From NCBI GenBank assembly GCA_016490725.1, contig JAEMHR010000089.1, positions 46,907-110,906 of the forward strand: a stretch of 64,000 nt of DNA, in the 5' to 3' direction. The translations under genes were made by a program, and so were the position numbers. The notes below the pieces were generated by a model. It made no database searches. It worked only from the letters and a program-made list of their open reading frames with translations, and was not told the origin of the DNA. This document shows, piece after piece, positions 1 through 11,467 of this stretch. The first letter of the stretch is position 1. Every line of letters begins with the position of its first letter. The stretch is from Amphichorda felina. Its lineage: Eukaryota; Ascomycota; Sordariomycetes; Hypocreales; Bionectriaceae.

Positions 1-65
1 CTCCATGCCGCCGTCAGGGGGCTGAAGAGGGCGAGCAGCCCAATGGAGAGATGCGCGATCTTCAT
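1..65 (-). CDS. Secreted protein, N-terminal signal peptide only (cut by window edge)
   Basis: Reading leftwards from an ATG at 65, the first 21 codons encode a short basic start (MKIAH), a hydrophobic core rich in Leu, Ala and Phe, and an A-A-W end. This is a textbook secretion signal. The frame is open to the window edge, so the mature protein lies outside and cannot be named. The gene is divergent from the NACHT receptor gene, about 965 bp away. The call rests only on the signal-peptide pattern; a chance open frame of this length is possible. Confidence 0.5.
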   Translation of the reverse strand, partial: MKIAHLSIGLLALFSPLTAAW

Positions 66-1030
66 GCTGGCATTGCGTGTTGGCGGGTTTGGTCGAGTGG
101 TGGGTGCAAGGAGGACAGCTTTCGGCCACGGTTGCTATGTAGCAGTTTTGGACAGAGAGCCAAAAGTTTAGTTGCAGGGTCTCCCTTCCCCCACCGCGCC
201 CCCAAAAATAAGGGGTACAAGTACGGAGTAATCTGTACAGAGTACAGAGTACGAGCATTCATTATTGCTACTTCGTCCACCTCCGCCACGCAGCAATAGA
301 CTCGGAGCCACAATGTCCATCAATTCGGGGAGTCCAGACCCAAGTGGCATTAGCAGACGCTGCCGAGTACGTACTTGATATCCATCGGGGTGCACGCATG
401 GCTGAGCAATGGAGCTTATCCGTACGATGGTACCAGTCAGAGCTGGTCCGATTACTGGTCCACTATTCGATGATCTAGCGATGCATCTGAGAGGGCACTT
501 GGACCAGATCACACATTCACTCTCGATCCAAATCGATAGATAACTCGAGCCGTCTTTGTATAGCAATGATGGATTGGACTATATCTCTGCTGGGCCGGGT
601 ACTAACTAGTAGTACAAGCTTACGAGCCCTCCCGGTCTCTCAGCCTCCTCAGCTCCCTTCCATGATACTCGTACAGGCCTCGGTTTCGCAGAAATCCCAG
701 CCGTATATGTGTTGGTCGCAGCATATTCCTACATACGCGCATCCTGGTCCAGGCTGGCTCGCCAATCCCACGACTTACAAGCCGTCAAGACGAAAGTGCA
801 CATTGCGGCTGTAATCACACTGCATACTACTACTGCGTACGTACCTAAGTACTCAAGTGCAGAGTGCAAGTGCATGGAGGCCTGACGAGGCCTCGCACTC
901 TCTCAATCCCTCATCTTGCAAGCTCATACCACCACCATCTTCTACTTGACAACCTCGTCTGTGCTTGACACCAGCTTTGCTCCCACTGCTATCCATCACC
1001 GTCTCAAGAGACCCTCTTCTGGCCAGCGTT
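66..1030. other. Divergent intergenic region, GTAC-rich
   Basis: Shared upstream region of the secreted-protein start and the NACHT receptor. No gene is visible. Positions 214-255 hold a cluster of short GTAC-containing steps (GTACGGAGTA, GTACAGAGTAC) that recurs in other intergenic regions of this window. Confidence 0.6.
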
Positions 1031-4000
1031 ATGCTTCCCAACGAAACACCCACGGCGCCTGCAGGCCCCCCCAGCATCGCGTACCCCATTGCCGTGGCCC
1101 TACTCGCCGGTGCGCTGTTGATCCTTATCCTGTGGCCACGTGCTTCACCTGGTGCTTCGCCCCCGCCGCCTGACAAACCAAAGTGCTACCGACTCCCAGA
1201 GATACCAGTAGGGACGACGAAAGAAGAACTTCTGCTCCAGCTATCCAAGGATCTCCCGGGCTCCGGTGTCCTAAAGGCAGATGACCTACGTCTAACTCTT
1301 GCGCGCTTCTCGCATGCATTTCTCACTGCGACCTTGGTGGTATCCAAAGTCCCGGACAGTCTAAAATACACCCCCGACTTGAACTTCAAGGGCATAACTC
1401 CTCTATTCGATGGAATTGACCCCAAGATCGAGTAAGCTGCATGGTTTCTGCTTGGACGGAAGCGCAAGGACTGATTCGAGGGCAGTATCATCGCAGTTCA
1501 CGGTTTGGGAAGCCATGCTATTGGTGCATTCAAAACCACGGGCGGTATCAACGTCTGGCTACGCGACTTTCTGCCCAAGGATATCCCTGCCGCCCGGGTC
1601 CTAGTCTATGGATATGGCGAGGCAATCACGAACACGGACACCAAACATTCCATCACGGCTTTAGGCAAGGCCTTCTTGGCCTCGTACAAAGCTTTCCGGG
1701 ACGCAACAAAGGTGATGTTACCCAAGTCCTCGGGAATAACCCTCGCCCACTGACTTTCTCCTAGACAGCCCGCAGGCCCATCATCTTCATCGGCCACAGC
1801 CTAGGCGGCCTTCTCATCAAGGAGGCACGCACAACCTCCCGTTCTCTTTCGGCCCACGTCGCTAACTTTCTGCCAGGCCCTATCGATGGCTCTCGAAGAC
1901 CGCCAAAGTTCTGGGAGCAGTGACTTGTTCAAATCATCGTACGGGCTGGTCTTCTTCGGCGTCCCGAACCTCGGGCTGAGGCAAGGGAAGCTGCGAGAGA
2001 TCACCGCCGGCCAGCTAAACGAGCACCTGATTGCCGACCTGGAGGTTGACACCGAGACGGAGCCAAAAGCATACCTGGAGGCGTTGCGGTGTAAGTTTGT
2101 CGCCTGCTGCAGGATGCAGAAGCCGCCATTCAAGATCGTGTCGTATTACGAAGAAAAGATGACCCCTACTTTGAAGGTCAGTCTATATCCTCTCCTCCGC
2201 CACCCATGGCATCATGGCAAGAACAGCCTTGCTGATGGTATAAATGCACAGAGAGAAGATGGCAGATTGTCAAAAGGAGGAGACCCTTGCTTCATGGTAA
2301 CCCGGGAATCGGCATGCAGCATCGGCTTTGAAGATAACCCCCACGAACAACACCCGCTGCCGACCGACCATTCCGGCCTGGTGAAATTCCCCAATCAGAC
2401 GGATGACAGCTACAACAGGGTGCAGTATACATTGAGGGAACTTGTTGGGGGTGCCCCGGATACTGTCCAGGGCCGGTTCTCGTCCATTCGCAGTAAGTAC
2501 CAGTAGCATAGGTCGGCTAGACAGCAAATTTGACAAATCTCATCTAGAGCTGTCGGAATCTGAGAAGCGGTACTGGGACGACCTCAACGTGCCTAATTAT
2601 ACAGCATTCAAAAATGACGAGAAGAAATTAGCAAAGCCGGCCCAAGGCACTCTCCAATGGCTGGTGTCAGCATCCGAAACACCCATCGATACCGACAGCC
2701 TGTGCAAGGAGGATTTTGACAATTGGAAAGATGCAACAGAGCCAGCCTCGCTTCTTGTGACTGGGCCTCCCGGAAAGGGAAAGTCGGTGCTATCCAACTT
2801 CGTGGTAGACCACCTCCTCGAGGCTGTGCAAGGTAACGACTTCAAGGTCATATACTATTTCTGCAACATCAAGAACGACGAAAACTCGCGAAACGCACGT
2901 GCCGTCCTTCGAGCTCTCATTGTGCAGCTCTGCGAAGATGGCCAGCTGTTTCGAAAGCTTCCGAATCGGTTCCAGGCCGACCAGCGAAGTTTCCACTCAG
3001 CTCCCTTTGACGAGCTCTTGGGGACGTTCAACGACCTAGTCAACAGGAGCCCATATGGATGGATCTACTGCGTCGTTGACGGCCTGGATGTCTATGATGA
3101 TTCGGGAATAGACGATTTCTTGAACAGCTTGCACGCCCAGATGAGAGACACGGAGGGCCGGAGAGACGGAGGGTACCGGCTGAAGCTGTTCTGCACCAGC
3201 AGGCCGAACCGCCCCGTGGAGGCCTTCCCACTCATGGCAAAGCGGACTCTCCGTACTCCACAGAAGGATATTGAACGATTCGTTAATGAACGGTTACAAC
3301 AACTCCCTAGAAGATATGATGCCCTGAAAGGGGACATCTGCGACGCTGTTCTCCAGCGTTCTGGTGGAACTTTTCTTTGGATAACCATCGTACTGAGACG
3401 GGTTTCGGAGCTACGGTATCCCACAGCGCAAACAGTCAAAGAGACGATCGAGACGACGCCGCAAGAGCTTGACGAGCTTTATAAGAAGCTCGTCCAAAAC
3501 GCCGAAAAAGACAGGCTCGACATTGTCATTTTGGCTTGGATAGCCTACGCCAAGCAGCCGCTCTATCTTAAACAACTTGAGACAGCTACCGCTGTTATGG
3601 TGGCCGGTGGTTCAAGTTGGGCAGGATGCCGTGATCAAAAGACCTCTCTGGACAGCGATATTATTCGAGAGAACCTAGGAACCTTGGTAGACGTCATTGA
3701 AGATCGTCTTTATCTAATCCACCAGTCATTACGGGACTTTTTAAGGGGCGATTCTGGTATTCGGAAGCAATTTCCACACCCCGACCGAGAACTAGGGAAG
3801 ACATGCATGACCTTCTTATCCTTTGACGACCTGGACAAACAAGACCTGGACGAGTACGGCCTGTACCCACGGGACTCTTTCTTCCAATACTCGTCAGAAT
3901 TTTGGTATGAGCATATCGACAGTCCTGATGATGTGAAGGGAGATGAGTGGAAGTTAAAACGCATTCTTCAAGGGCCAGGGGCAAAACTCTGGTCAAAACA

Positions 4001-6923
4001 TGTGGTGCGGTATGGAAGGCTCTGGGGCTGGCGGGTGCGGTCTAAGCAACCATTTTTCACTACTGCCGCGCGCCTCAACATTGTTTGGCTAGCAAAGCTA
4101 TTGCTGGACCAGACGTCACCCGATCTTTCAGAGACGTTACAAGACAGCTACCTAGTTGAAGCAGCCCGTTCAGGCACTAGAGTTTTTAGCGAGCTGATGA
4201 GCCACCCCACAGCCAACGGAATCAGGATGACAAACCAGTTGGTCAGAGAAGTAGTAAAGTGGAGCAGTAGCAGTGATAATGTGATAGAACTGCTGCTAAA
4301 GAGGGGCGATGAGATCAAGATCATACCTGGGGTACTTGAGGAAGTAGTGACAAATAAGGCTAGGGGTAAGGAGATGATAGAGCTGTTGCTAGAGAAGAGG
4401 GGCAATGAGATCAAGATCACATCTAGCATAGTTAAGGCAGCAGCAATGAATAAGGAGGCGATGGAGCTGCTGCTAGAGAAGAGGGGCAACGAGTTCCGGA
4501 TCACACCTAGGGTAGTTGAGGCAGCAGCTAGGAAAAAGGAGGTGATAGAGTTACTACTAGAGAAGAGGGGTAACGAGATCAAGATCACGCCTAGGGCAGT
4601 TAAGGTAGCAGCTAGGAAAAAGGAGGTGATAGAGTTACTACTAGAGAAGAGAGGGAGGGAGGTCCAGATTACTAACGAGGTAGTGATAGAAGCAGCAGGG
4701 AGTAAAGAGGTGATAAAGCTACTACTAGAGAAAAGGGGTAACGAGATCAAGATCACGCCTAGGGTAGTTAAGGCAGCAGCTAGGAAAAAGGAGGTGATAG
4801 AGTTACTACTAGAGAAGAGAGGGAGGGAGGTCCAGATTACTAACGAGGTAGTGATAGAAGCAGCAGGGAGTAAAGAGGTGCTAGAGCTGCTACTAGATAA
4901 GAGGGGATACGAGGTCCAGATCACGGCCGAGGTAGTGATAGAAGCAGCAGGGAGTAAAGAGGTGCTAGAGCTGCTACTAGATAAGAGGGGATACGAGGTC
5001 CAGATCACGGCCGAGGTAGTGATAGAAGCAGCAGGGAGTAAAGAGGTGCTAGAGCTGCTACTAGATAAGAGGGGATACGAGGTCCGGATCACGGCCGAGG
5101 TAGTTCTAGCAGCAGTGAGGAATAGGGGAACAGGAGATGAGATAATAGAGCTACTACTAGATAAGAGGGGATACGAGGTCCAGATCACGGCCGAGGTGGT
5201 TCTAGCAATAGTAAGGAATGAGGGAACAGGAGATAAGATAATAGAGCTACTACTAGATAAGAGGGGGGACGAGGTCCAGATCACGGCCGAGGTGGTTCTA
5301 GCAGCAGTGAGGAATAAGGGAATAGGAGATAAGATAATAGAGCTACTACTAGAGAAGAGGGAGGACGAGGTCCAGATCACGGCCGAGGTGGTTCTAGCAG
5401 CAGTGAGGAATAAGAGAAAGGGGGGGGAGATAATAGACCTGCTACTAGATAAGAAGGGGGACGAGGTCCAGATCACGGCCGAGGTAGTTCTAGCAGCAGT
5501 GAGGAATAGGGGAATAGGAGATAAGATAATAGAGCTACTACTAGATAAGAGGGGGGACGAGGTCCAGATCACGGCCGAGGTAGTTCTAGCAGTAGTAAAG
5601 AATAAGAGAAAAGGAGAGGGGATAATAGAGCTACTGCTAGATAAGAGGGGGGACGAGGTCCAGATCTCGGCCGAGGTGGTTCTAGCAGTAGTGAAGGAGG
5701 GGAATTTAGAGGTGCTAGAGCTACTGCTAGATAAGAGGGGGAACGAGGTCCAGATCACGGCCGAGGTAGTTCTAGCAGCAGTAGAGAATAAGTTTAAGGG
5801 TAAGGAAGTTCTAGAGCTACTACTAGATAAGAGGGGGGACGAGGTCCAGATCACGGCCGAGGTGGTTCTAGCAGTAGTAAGGAATACGGGAAAAGGAGAG
5901 GAGATAATAGAGGTGCTACTAGATAAGAGGGGGAACGAGGTCCAGATCACAGCCGAGGTGGTTCTAGCAGGAGTGAGGAATAAGGGAGTAGGAGAGGGGA
6001 TAATAGAGCTACTACTAGATAAGAGGGGGGACGAGGTCCAGATCTCGGCCGAGGTGGTTCTAGCAGTAGTAAAGGAGGGGAATTTAGAGGTGCTAGAGCT
6101 GCTGCTAGATAAGAGGGGGAACGAGGTCCAGATTACGGCCGAGGTAGTTCTAGCAGCAGTAGAGAATAAGTTTAAGGGTAAGGAAGTTCTAGAGCTACTA
6201 CTAGATAAGAGGGGGGACGAGGTCCAGATCACGGCCGAGGTGGTTCTAGCAGCAGTGAGGAATACGGGAAAAGGAGAGGAGATAATAGAGGTGCTACTAG
6301 ATAAGAGGGGGAACGAGGTCCAGATCACAGCCGAGGTGGTTCTAGCAGGAGTGAGGAATACGGGAAAAGGAGAAGGGATAATAGAGCTGCTGCTGGAGGA
6401 GCGGCCAGAGGAAGTGGCTGCAGCAATGAGTGGGCAAGTGGTTCTTGCTGCTGCTGCTAACGGCTATGATGAAATACTTGAGACACTCCGCGAACGCTTC
6501 TATCACCTCTACCCTCAGAGCGACTGGGACGAGTGGAACGTGATCGCGGCATTCCGGGTCGCCGCCAGAGAAGGGGACCCCGAGACGATCCGAAAGCTCT
6601 TGCTCGACGGAGTGGCCCCGGACACGAAGGACAGCTGGTCACAAACGCCTCTATGGATTGCTGCGAAAAATGGGAACACAGAAGTGGTGGAGCTGCTGGT
6701 GGGGAGGGACGATGTGGTCACAAACTCGTTGGATGACTACGGTCAAGGGCCCATCTTCTGGCCGTGCTTATTGGGCTACGAAGATATCGTGGAGCTGTTG
6801 CTTGACAACGGGGCTGATCCCACAATCAAGGATCAATATAGAGATACGCCAGCGTCCATGGCCAAGATGCGAGGCCATGAAGGCGTACTCCGAATCCTGG
6901 AGCAACGAGGATATACTGTGTAG
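1031..6923 (+). CDS. NOD-like receptor: TM - alpha/beta hydrolase - NACHT - tandem repeats - ankyrin
   Basis: Predicted exons 1031-1431, 1486-1711, 1765-1824, 1877-2176, 2252-2492 and 2548-6923 join in frame to 1867 aa. Residues 16-35 form a hydrophobic membrane segment. Residues about 134-400 are a SesB/PGAP1-like alpha/beta hydrolase with a VHGLG motif (H139) and the nucleophile motif GHSLGG (S221). The NACHT domain has Walker A GPPGKGKS (482-489) and a Walker B-like VVDGLD near 585-590. About 20 repeats of 28, 30 or 32 residues follow (roughly 990-1695), then ankyrin repeats to the C-terminus. Fungal proteins of this layout act in heterokaryon incompatibility or innate-type recognition, with the repeats as the sensor and the N-terminal domain as the effector. 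That role is inferred here. The first ATG of the frame is 1031. Intron 1825-1876 would be GC-AG, and intron 2177-2251 is in frame and could be retained. Confidence 0.85.
4260..6400 (+). repeat. Intragenic tandem repeats of the receptor (84/90/96-bp units)
   Basis: Unit consensus at protein level is ITAEVVLAAV, a variable linker, then EIIELLLDKRGDEVQ. Units are 28 aa (AAGSKEV linker), 30 aa (VKEGNLE linker) or 32 aa (RNxGxGDK linker). Distal units are almost identical even at third codon positions. A 378-bp block (one 30-aa plus three 32-aa units) occurs twice, beginning near 5661 and 6039. Proximal units (4300-4900) are more diverged (ITPRVVxAAARKKEV). The helix-loop pattern resembles a degenerate ankyrin unit. 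Confidence 0.9.
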
Positions 6924-7283
6924 GGCGGCGCCAGTTGAATCGCTACAAGTTCATGGGGTTTCCATTATCCAGTACATGGTCGTGTGTGCTAGATGATGAG
7001 ACACGGAGATTGTACTATTATACTCTGTATGGTGTTGATCCTATTCATATCCGCTCGAAGTGTTTCATCAATATCATTAGTACAAGTACTCCGTAGACGG
7101 GGAACTCAGCCTCCTCACTTCTTGTTCATGGGTGGGGCTGAATCGACGGCTGCTCCCGCCATGCCCCACCCATCTCTCAGCTCCTCCCATCTCATCTTCA
7201 TCGTCTCATCATCGACTCATCGACTCATCGACTCCCTCACCCAAGACAAGCACCAAGAAGACAAGAACCAGGCCAAACTCGCC
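6924..7283 (+). other. Intergenic region between receptor and GRF gene
   Basis: Holds the 3' flank of the receptor gene and the short promoter of the GRF zinc-finger gene. A GTAC-rich step (tacaagtactccgta) lies near 7079-7095. Nothing else is recognised. Confidence 0.5.
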
Positions 7284-8584
7284 ATGGCCACAACTCCCCA
7301 TCGCAACACCAGACGCCGCGCCTCCAACCCCGAGACGCCCCCCTCCCAGAAGCAGCGTCTCGACGGCCTCTTCCGTGACGCCCGATGGTGGTGTAAGTTT
7401 CCCCCCAGTCGCCCAAGCCTCCCAAGCCTCCCAAGCCTCTCAAGTCGCACGCCATAGATCCCTCTCCCCCCCCCTCTCTGTGTTCTCGTCTCAATCATTG
7501 ACGTTATCCTCGCTCCGCCCCAGGCAACTGCGAGCCACGCCAGCGCGCCATCCGCCTCCAGGTCCGCGACCAGGACAAGCCCACCGTGGGCCGGTGGTTC
7601 TACAAGTGCCCTGCCCGCCCGTCCTGCAAGTTCTTCCTCTGGGAGGACAAGGCTCGCGCGCGTGAGACGGGGCTCCCTGGTGCACGGCCTGCAAGTGATG
7701 ACAGTGAGGAGTTGGAGCCGGTCTCGAGGTCCAAGCGCCCTAGCTTTACCCAGCGACCGCTGACGTCCTATGGGGTACAGGTGACCCCCGGGCGCCGGAG
7801 GAAGAGCCACAGCGACGGCGACGGCGACATGACGGCGAGCAGCGGCGATGAAGGGCATCATCGTCGGCGCTCCAAGGGCAAGTCGGTCGCCGACACGCCG
7901 TGCCCGCCCGGATCCAAGAGGAAGCGCGATGCCCTGCTAGAAGACAGCAGCGGGGACGACTCCTTCGGCCAGCTGGACTCGGACGACGAGAGGCAGATGG
8001 CCGCCCTGGCCGACACATCTGCATCAGCCTCCAAGCCGCCTACCACCACCACCGCCACCACCGCCACCCAGCCCAACCCAAAGACGCCGTCCGCCTCCTC
8101 CCGAAACGTCGACAGCCTCACCGGCCTGCCCACGCCCTCCACAGCACGAACCCTCTTCCCCGGCGCCGCATCCCGTTCCAGCAAGCGCCACAAGACGGTA
8201 TCCTTTGAGGAAGCCCCCGAGACACCAAGCAAGCCAGCCACCACTCCCTCCTCCTCCTCCTCCTCCCCCCCGCCCACCAGCAGCAGCCCCAGCGCCGCCG
8301 ACGCCCCCCACGACCCAACCGACGAGGTCATGGCCCTGCTGCGCCCGCACGCCCTCGGCCCCTCCGTCCTGCAGTCCGTCCGCTCCGCCATCGCCACGTC
8401 GGTCCGCCGGGCCCGCGGCGTCGCCCTGGGGCGGGACTCGGCGCGCGCCGCGGCCAGGGACAAGGACGCCCGCATCGCCCGGCTGCAGGAGCGCGTGGCC
8501 GCGCTGGAGAACAAGGACCGCATGATGAACAGCCAGATCACCAACATGAAGGCGGGGATCATGAAGCTGTATCAGGATCATTAA
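7284..8584 (+). CDS. GRF-type zinc-finger protein
   Basis: Two exons, 7284-7392 and 7524-8584, encode 389 aa. Directly after the intron the protein has a GRF zinc finger: C37-x-C39, then GRWFYKCP and a CKFFLWED end, matching the CxC...C...C pattern with the GRxFYxC core. GRF fingers bind single-stranded nucleic acid in topoisomerase III, APE2 and NEIL3; in fungi they also occur in stand-alone proteins like this one. The middle is low-complexity, rich in Ser, Pro, Thr and acidic patches, with basic KRKR-type stretches that could be nuclear signals. The last 45 residues form a heptad-rich coiled coil. The start was chosen because exon 1 places LDGLFRDARWW directly before the finger, the usual fungal context. 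Its exact cellular role is unknown. Confidence 0.85.
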
Positions 8585-9083
8585 GATGGCCCACCTTGCC
8601 AACATTGTCGGCGGCCAGGGAAGAAGGGTCAGTCAAGCGAGAAAGCAGGATCGACATATTTGTATTTCAGATGAGCGAGCGTAGCCATGTTTGCGTAGTG
8701 ATTTAGTTATGGTAGCACAATGTCCCTCCCACATATGCTTGGACAATATGGAACCATGGATTCGCCAGTAAAGCTGCCATTTGCTCCGTACAGCGTGCAA
8801 GAAATACAATACTTTAACAAAAACTTTCTTCCTACAGCTAGCCTCATAGCCAATACATACATCATCGCCCACATCCACATCTCCTCCCCTCCTCCCCAAT
8901 GCGACCGTCCAACTAGGATATATAAGGCAAACACCCCCATGCGACCACAAATGAGACAAAAATTGTTTCTCTGAATTTTTTTTTAAAAAACTTCTTCCCT
9001 CCCCCAGACCCATTCCCAACACCAGAATCTTTAGACAACTCTATTCGTCATATGCGGGAGTTAAAATAAAGGGGGATGGCAGT
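8585..9083. other. Convergent intergenic region (GRF gene / SDH1)
   Basis: A 3'-to-3' spacer of about 500 bp between the GRF gene and SDH1. It is AT-richer than its surroundings, with A/T runs near 8975-8995 consistent with transcript ends. No gene is seen. Confidence 0.5.
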
Positions 9084-11467
9084 TTAGTATACACGCTTGA
9101 ACGGAGGGACGTGCTTGCACTCGTTCTCGTCCAGGGTGTGGGAGATGACCTTGCGGTAGCCGAGCTCGACCTTGCCGTGGGGCTCCTTCTGGAAGGAGAG
9201 AGTGTGCTTCATCCAGTTCTCGTCGTCACGGTCGGGGTAGTCCTCGCGGGCGTGGGCACCACGCGACTCCTTGCGGTTGGCGGCGGAGGTGGCGGTTTGG
9301 GTGCTGTGCATTGTTCATCAGTACCACCATACCTACATAATCTGTGCATCCAGAGAGCCAAGGGTGGGGGGTAACTTACGCGCAGGTCAGCAGGTTGCGG
9401 AGCTCAAGGGTCTCGACGAGATCCGAGTTCCAGATCATGCTGCGGTCCTTGATGCCGACCTCGGGGAACCAGGTGTCGATCTCGTTCATCTTGCGGACAC
9501 CCTCGTCCAAGCTCTCCTGGGTGCGGAAGACGCTGACATCAGTCTGCATGGCCTTCTGCATGGCCAGGCGGACCTCGGCGGTGGTCCTGGGGCCGTCGGA
9601 GGTGCGGACCTTGTCCAGGACCTCGATGTGCTCGGCGCCGGCATCGGCCGCGACGGGCTTCAGCTTGTCGCCGGGGTTGAAGTTGTCACGGATGGTGTGC
9701 GAGACGGCACGGCCAAAGACGACGAGATCCAGCAGGGAGTTGGCACCCAGACGGTTAGCACCGTGGACAGACACGCAAGCGGCCTCACCGCAGGCGAACA
9801 GACCAGGGACGACCTTGTCCTGACCGTTCTCGTCGACGGTGAGAACCTCGCCAGTGTAGCGGGTAGGGATACCGCCCATGTTGTAGTGGACGGTGGGCAG
9901 GACGGGGATGGGCTGCTTGCGGACGTCGACACCGGCGAAGATACCGGCAGTCTCGGAGATACCAGGCAGGCGCTCAGCCAGAACCTCGGCGGGCAGGTGG
10001 CTCAGCTGGAGGTAGATGTGATCCTTCTCAGCACCGACACCACGGCCGTCACGGATCTCCATGGTCATCGAGCGGGAAACGACGTCGCGCGAGGCGAGAT
10101 CCTTGGCGGTGGGGGCATAACGCTCCATGAAGCGCTCACCCTCGGAGTTGAGCAGGTAGCCACCCTCACCACGGGCACCCTCGGTGATGAGGCAGCCGGC
10201 GCCGTAGATACCGGTAGGGTGGAACTGGACGAACTCGAGATCCTGGTTGGGGAGACCGGCACGGGCAACCATGGCCATACCGTCACCGGTGCAGGTGTGC
10301 GCCGACGTGCAGCTGAAGTAGGCACGGCCGTAGCCACCGGTGGCCAGGACAGTGTGGTTGGCAAGGAAGCGGTGCAGAGTACCGTCCTCCTGGTTGTAGG
10401 CCAGGACACCGCGGCACTCACCGTCCTGCATGATCAGGTCCAGGGCGAAGTACTCGATGAAGTAGTTGGTGTTGTGGCGGAGAGACTGGCCGTAGAGAGT
10501 GTGCAGGAGAGCGTGGCCGGTACGGTCGGCGGCGGCGCAGCAACGGTAGGCCTGACCACCCTTGCCGTACTTTTGCGACTGGCCACCAAAGGCACGCTGG
10601 TAGCTGCGTTTTTTTTGTCAGTCACCGGATCCCCATCATGGTCGTCATCGTCGCCATAATCAATCCAAAACTCACATCTTGCCATCCTCGGTACGGGAGA
10701 AGGGGCAGCCGTAGTTCTCAAGCTCGACAATGGAGGCAGGGGCCTCGCGGGTCATGTAGTGGATGGCGTCCTGGTCACCAAGCCAGTCGGAGCCCTTGAC
10801 GGTATCGTACATGTGCCACCTCCAGTCATCCTCGTGCATGTTTCCGAGCGCGGCATTGATGCCGCCCTGGGCGGCGACGGTGTGGCTTCGCGTGGGGAAG
10901 AGCTTGGAGATACAGGCAGTGTTGAAGCCAGCCTCGGCAAGACCGAAGGCGGCACGGAGGCCGGAGCCGCCGGCACCGACGACGAGGGCATCGTACTCGT
11001 GGTCCTGCAGATCCGGTCAATCGGGGGGTGTCTCTCGTCATGCCGGCAGAGGATGGAGACGTACAATGACGGGGTACTTGTTGCTCACAAAGGGCGAGGC
11101 CTCCTTTGCCCGCAGAGGGCCGTTGGCGATCACGCGAGCTGTCCACCCGAGGCACATACGTTAGCAGCAGTTCCCTCTTCGCCCCGGGGCCATCAATCGC
11201 TCCCAGCTTTCCGTCGCCACGGCGGGGGGGGGGGGGGGGGGGGGGGAGGGGACTCACAAACAGGTCGCGTCGTCGAGAATGTCCTGCTCTGGCTGCTGGC
11301 CAGCCGCGAAAACTGCGTCGGGTCAGCTCGAGTCCTCGGTAGAATCTCCGCCTCCCACCCACGTGTCGCGCGGAGGGGACGGGACGGGCGAGAAAGAAAG
11401 AGGCGAGAGGGATTATACGCACAGAGGAGCCGGCGGCCAGTCGCCTCAGTGCCATGGAAGAAGCCAT
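9084..11467 (-). CDS. SDH1: Succinate dehydrogenase flavoprotein subunit, mitochondrial
   Basis: Six exons on the minus strand (11467-11423, 11312-11258, 11138-11065, 11004-10676, 10603-9380, 9303-9084) join to 648 aa, the usual length for fungal SdhA. The protein is the FAD-binding subunit of respiratory complex II and oxidises succinate to fumarate in the matrix. Exons 1 and 2 encode a mitochondrial presequence rich in Arg and Ser (RLASSQSRTFSTTRP). The dinucleotide-binding motif VVGAGGSG follows. SHTVAAQGG contains the histidine that carries covalent FAD (H99). The C-terminus is the highly conserved GYRKVISHTLDENE...PPFKRVY. Intron 2 carries a 22-base G run on the plus strand. The gene is convergent with the GRF gene, and CCAAT elements lie upstream. 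Confidence 0.96.
11225..11246. repeat. Homopolymer run of 22 G in SDH1 intron 2
   Basis: An uninterrupted run of 22 G on the plus strand (poly-C in the SDH1 pre-mRNA) sits inside the second intron, about 120 nt long. Its length is probably uncertain because of sequencing slippage. Confidence 0.9.

Noticed and set aside
4148..6328. 726-codon minus-strand open frame
   Set aside because: Lies antisense within the receptor repeats and follows directly from their codon composition. It has no ATG-supported start context, splice sites or domain.
9271..10659. 462-codon plus-strand open frame
   Set aside because: Shadow of the SDH1 coding exon on the opposite strand. The SDH1 identity is unambiguous.
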